From Photobacterium profundum (GTDB taxonomy: Bacteria; Pseudomonadota; Gammaproteobacteria; Enterobacterales; Vibrionaceae): a DNA stretch of 64,000 nt. Under the pieces are notes generated by a model, which saw only the letters and a program-made list of their open reading frames with translations, made no database searches and was not told the origin of the DNA. Below are positions 57,111 through 64,000 of the stretch, one piece after another; position 1 is the first letter of the stretch; every line of letters starts with the position of its first letter. The translations under genes were made by a program, and so were the position numbers. The stretch is taken from NCBI RefSeq assembly GCF_003026285.1, contig NZ_PYOD01000001.1, forward strand, positions 1-64,000, given 5' to 3'.

Positions 57111-58523
57111 TTTCGTACTTTCTAGCTGCTCTTTTTGTTCAAGCGCTATCTCTTCCTTCAGTGCTTTGTCGCAAGCTTCACATTCTTTAATTTGTTCTTT
57201 TAATGCTTCACGTTTTTCTTGTGCACTTTCTGCTTCATCTTCACGATTTATACCTAAGAACGCATTCATACCTAACGCAACTAACGAACCGGTGGTAATA
57301 CCAGAGCCTAAAATTACACGGAATGAATCAGGTAAATAAGTAAGCACTTCAGGACGAACAGTTACCGCCATTCCCGATGCAACACCCACAGCAATAATCA
57401 GCATGTTTCGTTTAGTAAAACTGATACGAGAAAGAATGCCAATACCCGATGAAATGATCATCGCGAACATGACTAAGCCAGCGCCACCTAATACTGGAGA
57501 AGGAATAGTGACAACAATACCGCCTAACTTTGGAAATAAGCCCGCTATCAACATAATGACGCCCGTTACCGCCACAACATGACGACTCGCGACCCCAGTG
57601 ATAGAAACAATACCAACGTTCTGGCTGAATGATGAGAATGGCGTTGCACCAAATAAAGAGGCTAATGCACTGCCCAAACCGTCACATAAAATTCCTCTAG
57701 AAAGCTTTTTACCGGTTAATTTTGTATGGGTAGCGTCACTTAAGGCAAGAAAGTCGCCTGTTGATTCCATAATAGTGACTAAATACGCTATCGACATACC
57801 GATAATGCCGCTAACCGTAAACGTTAAACCAAATGGTAATAACTTCGGTAATGCAAAGAACTCTGCATTCTTCACCGGTGAGAAATCAACGATTCCCATG
57901 AAAATAGCAGTGATGTAGCCGACAGCCATACCTATTACAATTGCTGCCGCAGAGATAATACCTTTACCTAATTGGGATAAAACAATCACCACCACTAAGA
58001 CTAATAAGCCCAGCAATAAATTGTTTATCTGACCATATTCTTCTTGTCCTACAAAACCGCCAGCAAACCAATCGACTGAAACGGGTAATATGGTTAAACC
58101 AATTAAGACCACTACCGTACCAGATACAACGGGTGGAAATAGCTTTCGAATTTGTGGCATAAATCGGCTGCCTACAATCATGACGACCGAGCCAACAAGG
58201 GATGCACCAAAAATACCGGCGATGCCTGCATCTAATCCGACAGAAATCGAAATAGCCACAAAAGTAAAACTTGTGCCCATGACGACAGGTAAACGAATAC
58301 CAACAGGACCAATACCTTTGCACTGAATAATGGTAACGACACCCGATACCATCAATGCAGCATTAACCAAAGTTACCATTTGATCTGTCGGTAAGCCTAT
58401 GGCACTTCCAACGACAAGTGGTACTGCAATAATTGCTCCCATCGCCGCAAGCATATGTTGTAACGCCAATAAAATTGACGCTCCGACTGGTGGTTTGTCT
58501 TCTACGTTATAAAACAGTTTCAT
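57108..58523 (-). CDS. NCS2 nucleobase permease, xanthine/urate type
   Basis: The 471-residue inner-membrane symporter starts at the ATG at 58523 (ggatgg ahead). An upstream in-frame ATG at 58619 adds 32 residues that are not family-like. The motifs are those of the uracil/xanthine branch: LLALQHMLAAMGAIIAVPLVVG, QCKGIGPVGIRLPVVMGTSFTFV, and FGATPFSSFSQNVGIVSITGVASRHVV. The PVVMGTSF region is closer to UacT/PbuX-like transporters than to XanQ. About 14 membrane segments and a charged Glu/Lys-rich tail are present. Position between xdhD and guaD suggests xanthine or urate as substrate. In E. coli the same place is held by xanQ. Confidence 0.85.
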   Translation of the reverse strand: MKLFYNVEDKPPVGASILLALQHMLAAMGAIIAVPLVVGSAIGLPTDQMVTLVNAALMVSGVVTIIQCKGIGPVGIRLPVVMGTSFTFVAISISVGLDAGIAGIFGASLVGSVVMIVGSRFMPQIRKLFPPVVSGTVVVLIGLTILPVSVDWFAGGFVGQEEYGQINNLLLGLLVLVVVIVLSQLGKGIISAAAIVIGMAVGYITAIFMGIVDFSPVKNAEFFALPKLLPFGLTFTVSGIIGMSIAYLVTIMESTGDFLALSDATHTKLTGKKLSRGILCDGLGSALASLFGATPFSSFSQNVGIVSITGVASRHVVAVTGVIMLIAGLFPKLGGIVVTIPSPVLGGAGLVMFAMIISSGIGILSRISFTKRNMLIIAVGVASGMAVTVRPEVLTYLPDSFRVILGSGITTGSLVALGMNAFLGINREDEAESAQEKREALKEQIKECEACDKALKEEIALEQKEQLESTK

Positions 58524-58732
58524 CTCAATACCATCCGTTAATGACTTCCCTGAACGAGTATGGAATCGATAACCTAACCTGAATGACACCAAGGGCCTTA
58601 CACTTAGCGTGACTATCACGATTGCTATTACTAACCGCTAATCACAAGTGTTGCCTTACCCCAATAATTGCGATCAAATAATTTCGTAATCACTTAATCT
58701 ATTGGCCAAGCTATGACAGCTCACTCGTAAAC

Positions 58733-58775
58733 TAAAAAAGTGGTCATTTCCCCATCCCCAGAAAAATGACCACTT
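58733..58775 (-). terminator. Terminator downstream of xdhD
   Basis: AAGTGGTCATTT (58738-58749) pairs with AAATGACCACTT (58764-58775). On the minus strand TTTTTTAG follows. It separates ygfM-xdhD from the permease gene, so the permease has its own promoter or relies on read-through. Confidence 0.88.
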
Positions 58776-58784
58776 CAATATTAC

Positions 58785-61655
58785 TTAGAGCTTATTCAAA
58801 CCTTTTAGCACTTTCTCTGGCGTGAAGTGCCAGTCTCTTAACCACACACCACAAGCATCATGTATTGCCGATGCAATGGCTGGTGCTGCACCATTTACCC
58901 CAATCTCCGAGATTGATTTCGCACCATAAGGCCCAACAGGATCATCACTAGGTACGAGTACCGCTTTGAACTCTGTTGGAATATCACCAATCATTGGTGC
59001 GCCATAGCTTTTTAAGTCACGGGTTAGCGGAATACCGTTATCATCATAGACAAGTTCTTCCGTCATACTGTGCCCGATAGCGCGCATGCTGGCGCCGTAA
59101 ATTTGTCCCAATGCTAAATCAGGGTTAACGGGCGTACCGCAATCTAATAAAGCATGGAATTTATCAAGCTTAATTTCACCTGTGCGGGTATTAACTGATA
59201 CTTCAGCAAAGTTTGCACCATAAGGGAAAGCAAATTCAGACGTTGTGAAACAGCCCGTCGCTAATAGTTGTCCCCATCCTGTGCCACTTTCTGCTTTGTG
59301 GGCAATGTCGAAGAAGCTGACTTCACCGGTTTTTCCTTTCACAAGACCCGGCTCCACAACATCGACATCTTCCACTGGCTCTGCCAGCATTTCAGCGCCA
59401 CATTTTAATATTTTTTCTCGCATAGCTTCGGCTGCACGTTTTGCCGCATTACCTGAGAAACATGTACCCGATGAGGCGTATGCACCCTTATCAAACGGGG
59501 CATGGTCAGTATCGCCAGAATGAATAGTGATTTCATCCATAGGACAACGCAACACTTCGGCCGTCAGTTTACTGACAACGGTATCAAGACCAGTGCCAAT
59601 GTCGGCACCACCTGAGTGAACAATAAAGGTCCCATCAGATGCCATCTTAATACTACAGTTAGCTTGGTCGATATCGGGAATACCCGATTTTTGCTGGATA
59701 ATCGCAGCACCACGGCCGACCTTCCAATCACCTTTCGCTGGTTTAGCAGAATCCCACTCGATCAACTTTCGACCTTCACGTAAGATTTCTTTCAGTGCAC
59801 AGCTATGTACTGTCGGGGCACACGTTGGCATTTTACCTTCGCCAATCGCCGCCAATATTTTCAGTTCTTGCCCTTCAACTACACGGTTTGTCTCAATCAT
59901 GTCGAGGTGGTCAATGCCCAGCTCTTCGGCTAACTCGGCCATTGCCATTGTTAAAGCAAAGTTACCTTTTGGCGCACCATAACCTTGATAAGCACCCGTT
60001 GGACAAATATTGGAATAGTACGTTGTCACACGGAAATCGACATTATCACAAGGATACAGAGGTAAAGATAACGCAGGGCCATTACTCGGCACGGTTAAAG
60101 CGTGGTTACCATAAGGCCCCGTATTTGCACGGAATTCCATATCAATGGCAGTCAGTTTACCGTCTTTCGTTGCGCCTAATTTAACGGTTACTTTGGCAAC
60201 GTGGCGGGTAGAGTTACAAATAAATTCTTCTTCACGAGTATGATGGAAATACACAGGACGGCCGGTTGTCCAAGTTGCCCATGCACACACATCTTCTAAC
60301 AAGATGTCTTGCTTAGAGCCATAACCACCACCCACACGCTCTTTCACGATGTGTACTTTATTTTGCTTAATGCCCAATATTTTTGCTACCTGACGACGCA
60401 CATGCCATGGCACTTGCGTAGAATCATGCATAACGAGGCGTTCGCCATCCATGTAGCTATAACAAATATGGGTTTCTACGGGTAACTGCTGAACCTGTTT
60501 TGATTCGTAAGTACGCTCGATGATCACATCAGCTTCTTCAAAGCCTTTGTTCAAATCACCAATATGTCCGCGTACACTGGCTGCAATATTCTTACGAGGA
60601 AAACAGCCAATCGGGAAGTTAACGATCAGCTTACCTTCACGAGGATCTGCGTTGGCATTTTGAGCTTCTAAATCATCAGGGGCACCGACACCATACTCGA
60701 TAGGTTCATTGTGAATAATTGGCGCTTCTTCTGCCCTTGCTTCATCAATGGTCATAACAGGTTTTAGAACATCAAACTCAACATCAATCAGTGTTAATGC
60801 ATGCTCGGCAATTGCAGGGCTTTCAGCCACAACAGCGGCAACCCTATCACCAACATGACGCATTTTCTGACCAAACATACGACGATCAAGCGGTGACGGC
60901 TCAGGCGCACTTTGTCCACCTGGTGTATAAGGAATATCAGGGCAATTTAAATGAGTAATAACCGATACCACACCCGGTAATGCCTCGGCTTTACTGACAT
61001 CTAAATGAGTGATCCACGCGTGTGGATGCGGGCTACGTAATACTTTAATAACACATGCATTAGCAGGAATTCTGTCTTCGACATAACAAGGTTTAGCTTG
61101 CACCATTTTAGCCGAATCAATCTTAGGGCAGTTTTTACCTACGATGGTTAGATCATCACGAAATTCGGGTGCAAAACTCTGTTTATGCTCAGGATCTTTC
61201 AAGCGTTTTACTGCTAATTCAACCACTTCGTAAAACTGCTGATAACCTGCATCTCGGCTAAATAAACCAGATAATGCATCGTCTATTTCTGCACGGTTTG
61301 GTTGGGTATTCGTTTCAAGCAATTGCGTAAGGATCAATGCCAACGCAGGATCGTTATACCCCGATTGCACTACGCCTACATCAATCATGGCTTGTTGCAC
61401 TAGGCTTAATTGGTTCCACTGTCCTAGTGATTCTGCTGTTTGTACTTCCTTGCCTTCAAGCTGTGCTGCCACTAATAGCGAAGCATTCTTTAACACCCCA
61501 TCAAGCAAAATAACGTCTGAGCCAGCAAAACCAAAACCATCATCACTATTACGCACAGAGTGATACCCCATACCATGCAATAGTGTTTGTACGTTTTCAC
61601 CCAATTTACATTCTAGCGTTTGCGGTCGACCATTTAAGGTAAATGTAATCGTCAT
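58785..61655 (-). CDS. xdhD: Molybdenum hydroxylase XdhD
   Basis: XdhD is a large xanthine-dehydrogenase-family subunit, also called the selenate-linked hydroxylase in E. coli. From the ATG at 61655 (aggaggc ahead) the protein has 956 residues, equal to the E. coli one. The N-terminal domain (about 1-170) has the fold of a 2Fe-2S ferredoxin but has lost the cluster cysteines (SVRNSDDGFGFAGSDV and VQSGYNDP in place of them). The molybdenum part has MRHVGDRVAAVVAE, GGYGSKQDILLEEVCAWA-like, GAYQGYGAPKGNFA and SGGADIGTGLDTVVSKL segments and the catalytic Glu region KSISEIGVNGAAPAIASA. The substrate is unproven. The gene follows ygfM with only two bases between. Confidence 0.93.
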   Translation of the reverse strand: MTITFTLNGRPQTLECKLGENVQTLLHGMGYHSVRNSDDGFGFAGSDVILLDGVLKNASLLVAAQLEGKEVQTAESLGQWNQLSLVQQAMIDVGVVQSGYNDPALALILTQLLETNTQPNRAEIDDALSGLFSRDAGYQQFYEVVELAVKRLKDPEHKQSFAPEFRDDLTIVGKNCPKIDSAKMVQAKPCYVEDRIPANACVIKVLRSPHPHAWITHLDVSKAEALPGVVSVITHLNCPDIPYTPGGQSAPEPSPLDRRMFGQKMRHVGDRVAAVVAESPAIAEHALTLIDVEFDVLKPVMTIDEARAEEAPIIHNEPIEYGVGAPDDLEAQNANADPREGKLIVNFPIGCFPRKNIAASVRGHIGDLNKGFEEADVIIERTYESKQVQQLPVETHICYSYMDGERLVMHDSTQVPWHVRRQVAKILGIKQNKVHIVKERVGGGYGSKQDILLEDVCAWATWTTGRPVYFHHTREEEFICNSTRHVAKVTVKLGATKDGKLTAIDMEFRANTGPYGNHALTVPSNGPALSLPLYPCDNVDFRVTTYYSNICPTGAYQGYGAPKGNFALTMAMAELAEELGIDHLDMIETNRVVEGQELKILAAIGEGKMPTCAPTVHSCALKEILREGRKLIEWDSAKPAKGDWKVGRGAAIIQQKSGIPDIDQANCSIKMASDGTFIVHSGGADIGTGLDTVVSKLTAEVLRCPMDEITIHSGDTDHAPFDKGAYASSGTCFSGNAAKRAAEAMREKILKCGAEMLAEPVEDVDVVEPGLVKGKTGEVSFFDIAHKAESGTGWGQLLATGCFTTSEFAFPYGANFAEVSVNTRTGEIKLDKFHALLDCGTPVNPDLALGQIYGASMRAIGHSMTEELVYDDNGIPLTRDLKSYGAPMIGDIPTEFKAVLVPSDDPVGPYGAKSISEIGVNGAAPAIASAIHDACGVWLRDWHFTPEKVLKGLNKL

Positions 61656-61657
61656 GA

Positions 61658-62452
61658 TTAAGCCTCCTGAGCAAGATGCTGACATTCAGCAAGTAAATCG
61701 GTAACCACAACGCCGGCGATATAACGTTTGTATTCCACGCCGCCGCAAAGGTTCGCGACCGGATGAACGGCATCTGCCACGGCTTGCTCTAATAACTCAC
61801 CTTTTAAGTCTTGCGTTTCAACATCACGTAATCGAACAGGAACGGCATAACCATGATGAAATGGCGACACACCGTCTAAGGCGATAATTTTATTTCCTTG
61901 CTGATCAACAGAAACAGCGGCAGTCACAACCGCAAGCCCTGCAGCCGAACGTGTAATGTTGTAACCGATACACATCAAATTTACGTTTGGAATAATGACT
62001 TCTATGATTAGTTCACGTTGCTCACTATTGATATAATCTTCAATATCCATCTGACTGGCGTTAGCGAGAATAACCGTTGCCTTTAATGCCATTAAACTTG
62101 GCACTAACAACGCTTCTGATTGGAATGCCGCAATTTCACCACCAATTGTCGCTTGATTACGAATATGGCGAGAATAGATGAATGCCGCTGCTTGTTTTAA
62201 TGCCACAGGCGTTAGCTCGTTATCAATCAAACTTTGAATATGACACATTGCGCCGATATGAAGGGCTTCACCCTGTAGTTCGATTTTATCCAGCGCTAGC
62301 TTATCAAGAGAAATAGCCACTGTTTTGTCGGTTTTAGTTGGCGTAGCATTGAGTTTTGTACCACCAGCAAACCATGCTGCAACACCAGTATGTTGCTTCA
62401 TGAGTTCAAGAGCTTGGATGGTCGACTCTGGCTGTAAATAATGTTCAATCAT
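61658..62452 (-). CDS. ygfM: FAD-binding molybdenum hydroxylase subunit YgfM
   Basis: The 264-residue protein is the FAD-binding (CoxM-like) subunit that would partner XdhD. It matches E. coli YgfM (259): FAGGTKLNATPTKTDKTVAISL contains the FAD pyrophosphate loop, YSRHIRNQATIGGEIA is the second FAD signature, and VEYKRYIAGVVVTDLLAECQ ends the domain. The aaggtaaga site precedes the ATG. It is the first gene of the transcript and is two bases ahead of xdhD. In E. coli ygfK and ssnA precede it. Here a divergent regulator occupies that place. Confidence 0.93.
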   Translation of the reverse strand: MIEHYLQPESTIQALELMKQHTGVAAWFAGGTKLNATPTKTDKTVAISLDKLALDKIELQGEALHIGAMCHIQSLIDNELTPVALKQAAAFIYSRHIRNQATIGGEIAAFQSEALLVPSLMALKATVILANASQMDIEDYINSEQRELIIEVIIPNVNLMCIGYNITRSAAGLAVVTAAVSVDQQGNKIIALDGVSPFHHGYAVPVRLRDVETQDLKGELLEQAVADAVHPVANLCGGVEYKRYIAGVVVTDLLAECQHLAQEA

Positions 62453-62877
62453 TGTTCTTACCTTTTTTGAATTCTACTTCTATTTGATAGTCATCAGGCA
62501 TGTCTCTAAGACGAGAGAATGAGTGATTGTTAATATCTATAGATTCAAAAAGGCAACTATTAAGCCAACCTTATTAAAGTGTTAGATAAGCGACTAGATT
62601 CGTGAGCACCGTCAGAATTTGGGGTAAAAATGAGAACTGCATCAATAGAAATGCTTTGATTTAGAAAAGAAATAGCGCGCTTAAAATAGCGCTAGATAAG
62701 AGCGTTTCTCACTCTACCTTAACTATCTATCAAAATAATAAGTCCCCTATCAATTTGATAGCTGATAGTAATAAATAATGAGAGATCTCAGCTTAAGCTG
62801 GCTATATCTGCTATAACGATATTTTTCGTGACGACACTTAAGGTGATTATGCTAGTCTTGGCACGGATAATTTTTAG
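62453..62877. other. Divergent promoter region of ygfM-xdhD and the Crp/Fnr regulator
   Basis: There is no gene. It holds the CTATCAA sites (62727-62768, listed separately) and a TAGCGC direct repeat at about 62676-62692. Promoter elements for both operons must lie here but are not clearly separable. Confidence 0.5.
62727..62768. promoter_or_regulatory. CTATCAA repeat/palindrome cluster
   Basis: CTATCAA at 62727-62733 is followed 20 bases later by the palindrome CTATCAATTTGATAG (62747-62761) and a further CTGATAG (62762-62768). The cluster lies about 110 bases before the Crp/Fnr gene. It could be the operator of that regulator (autoregulation) or of ygfM-xdhD. It is not the standard FNR or CRP site. 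Confidence 0.55.
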
Positions 62878-63459
62878 ATGAAGGCTTATTTGAAAGTGGA
62901 TACGTTTACTAACGTTATTAATTTTTTCTCTGATTTAGGAGTTCCAAATCAAGTCATTGAATCACACATATCCCAATTAAAACCTATAAACCTAAGTACT
63001 GGCGAGACATTACTCGCACAAGGTTCAGAACAACGTTATGGGTATTTTATTACGTCAGGTATTTTGAGAGCCTGCCACTTTAATGAAAGAGGTAGCGAAC
63101 GCTGCAAAGAGTTTTATTTTTCGGGTGAGCTCTGTTTTTTATATTCAAGCTGGTTACAGGGAATATCGGCTCAATACCAAATTGAAGCCATAAATGAGAC
63201 TAAAGTAATAAGAGTACCCTTACATATTTTATCTTTACCAGAATATTTACCAGCAAAGGTTTCTCTATTACAACAACAGCTTATATTTAAAGAACAAAAA
63301 GAGGCCTTACTTTTACTCAATACTCCCGAACAACGTTATCAGCATCTTGTGCAATATTGGCCACACTGGGTTAAGAAGCTTAACAATATTCAAATAGCCA
63401 GCTATATCGGCATTAGTCCTGTTAGTCTATCTCGGTTAAAAACAAGAATTAAGGACTGA
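62878..63459 (+). CDS. Crp/Fnr-family transcriptional regulator
   Basis: The 193-residue protein has a cyclic-nucleotide-type beta-barrel (INLSTGETLLAQGSEQRYGYFITSGILRACHF, about 30-110), a dimerisation helix and a C-terminal helix-turn-helix (NNIQIASYIGISPVSLSRLKTRIK, about 165-190). It lacks the N-terminal cysteine cluster of Fnr and the exact cAMP pocket residues of Crp, so its effector is unknown. It is transcribed divergently from ygfM-xdhD and may regulate this purine operon or itself. The ribosome site is only moderate (acggat). Confidence 0.85.
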   Translation: MKAYLKVDTFTNVINFFSDLGVPNQVIESHISQLKPINLSTGETLLAQGSEQRYGYFITSGILRACHFNERGSERCKEFYFSGELCFLYSSWLQGISAQYQIEAINETKVIRVPLHILSLPEYLPAKVSLLQQQLIFKEQKEALLLLNTPEQRYQHLVQYWPHWVKKLNNIQIASYIGISPVSLSRLKTRIKD

Positions 63460-63549
63460 ATTAACTTAAGTTAATTCCTCTCACAGTATTCACCGTCATA
63501 ATAATCACTCTATTTTCATTGTTAAACAAAACTTAGAGTGAGGACGTTC

Positions 63550-64000
63550 ATGTCAACATTTGTTTGGTCACAACTTTTAATTGCCATTGCTATCGTGTTC
63601 GATCTTGCATCATTTCAATTTAAACAAAGGCAAAAAATTGTCTGTTGTTTATGTTTTTCAGGAGTATTAATTAGTGCCCATTTTATCTTACTTGAACAAT
63701 GGACTGCTGCGGGTTTAATGCTGCTGGCAAGCATACGCTATTTTTCCAGTATTTTTACGACGTCTAAAATGTTGATGTCATTCTTTTTAATTTGCGCTTT
63801 AGCCATCACATCTTCGACCTTCACTGGCTTACTTAGCCTTTTAAGTTTTAGCGGCACAGTACTCCAAACGTCAGCTTCATTTTGCCAAAGCGATCAACGC
63901 CTACGGCAATTAATGATCGTTGGAACGACAATTTGGCTAGTACACAATTACCTTGCAGGATCGCCAACGGCTGTGATTATGGAACTACTGTTTATCGGCA
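63550..64000 (+). CDS. YgjV-family membrane protein, cut by window end
   Basis: The 5' end is complete, with gtgagga ahead of the ATG at 63550. At least 150 residues are encoded before the window ends. The sequence has alternating hydrophobic helices (MSTFVWSQLLIAIAIVFDLA, CLCFSGVLISAHFILLE) and the family-like pattern GVLISAHFILLEQWTAAGLMLLASIRYF..., with a later IWLVHNYLAGSPTAVIMEL. I recognise this as the YgjV family of inner-membrane proteins with unknown function. The gene follows the Crp/Fnr gene by 90 bases on the same strand. The C-terminus is unseen. Confidence 0.8.
   Translation, partial: MSTFVWSQLLIAIAIVFDLASFQFKQRQKIVCCLCFSGVLISAHFILLEQWTAAGLMLLASIRYFSSIFTTSKMLMSFFLICALAITSSTFTGLLSLLSFSGTVLQTSASFCQSDQRLRQLMIVGTTIWLVHNYLAGSPTAVIMELLFIG

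Noticed and set aside
58524-58619. 32-residue extension of the NCS2 permease
   Set aside because: The residues are Arg- and Ser-rich, not family-like, and there is no ribosome site. The ATG at 58523 matches the family start.
59795-60184. 129-codon open frame antisense to xdhD
   Set aside because: It is a shadow of the conserved xdhD coding sequence.

Overview
The window is AT-rich bacterial chromosomal DNA with genes on both strands, no rRNA or tRNA that I can see, and no prophage or CRISPR array. The gene families (a DUF3334 protein, a DUF3802-like protein, a long GAPDH of about 480 residues, NagK, TapT, YbiT, Kbl/Tdh and a complete enterobacterial-type bcs cluster) point to a marine gammaproteobacterium of the Vibrionaceae. 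Photobacterium is the closest guess. This assignment rests on remembered family distribution, not on a search.

Region 1 (1-16.3 kb) holds housekeeping and signalling genes: a lipoprotein, an RhlE-like RNA helicase, N-acetylglucosamine kinase (nagK), the tRNA acp3U-forming enzyme tapT, a large chemoreceptor, a DUF3802-like protein, and a coupled pair of a PAS-GGDEF diguanylate cyclase and a REC-CheC protein. Opposite them lie a membrane-anchored glutaredoxin-like protein and a DUF3334 protein with a CheC/CheX-type D-x3-E-x2-N signature. An exported ParB-like protein, yaiI, the ABC-F ATPase ybiT and an exported Asp/Tyr/Ser-rich protein follow.

Region 2 (16.7-33 kb) holds a small polysaccharide group (flippase, GT2, divergent GT4), the threonine-degradation genes kbl and tdh with a divergent LysR regulator, a DUF4174 protein, malZ, anmK, a hybrid histidine kinase coupled to an exported rhodanese, and a long-form GAPDH.

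Region 3 (33-50.4 kb) is a full cellulose locus. bcsR-Q-A-B-Z-C run on the minus strand with overlapping ends, and bcsE-F-G run divergently on the plus strand with two TAATG junctions. BcsA has all catalytic motifs and a PilZ c-di-GMP site, BcsE has an RxGD site, and BcsG has its metal and nucleophile residues, so phosphoethanolamine cellulose is the expected product. A secreted LruC/GEVED protein and a small lipoprotein lie directly after bcsG.

Region 4 (50.5-64 kb) holds an HrpB-like helicase, an FMN reductase and a purine cluster: ghxQ, guaD, an NCS2 xanthine/urate-type permease, xdhD and ygfM. The order matches the E. coli ygfM-xdhD-xanQ-guaD-ghxQ segment but lacks ygfK and ssnA. A divergent Crp/Fnr-type regulator and the start of a YgjV-family membrane protein end the window.

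The most interesting items are the signalling island with two CheC/CheX-like proteins, the XdhD N-terminal domain that has lost its iron-sulfur cysteines, an exact 16-bp-period repeat array between the purine permease and guaD, paired TTCTAGAA sites upstream of ghxQ, and the exported D/Y/S-rich protein.
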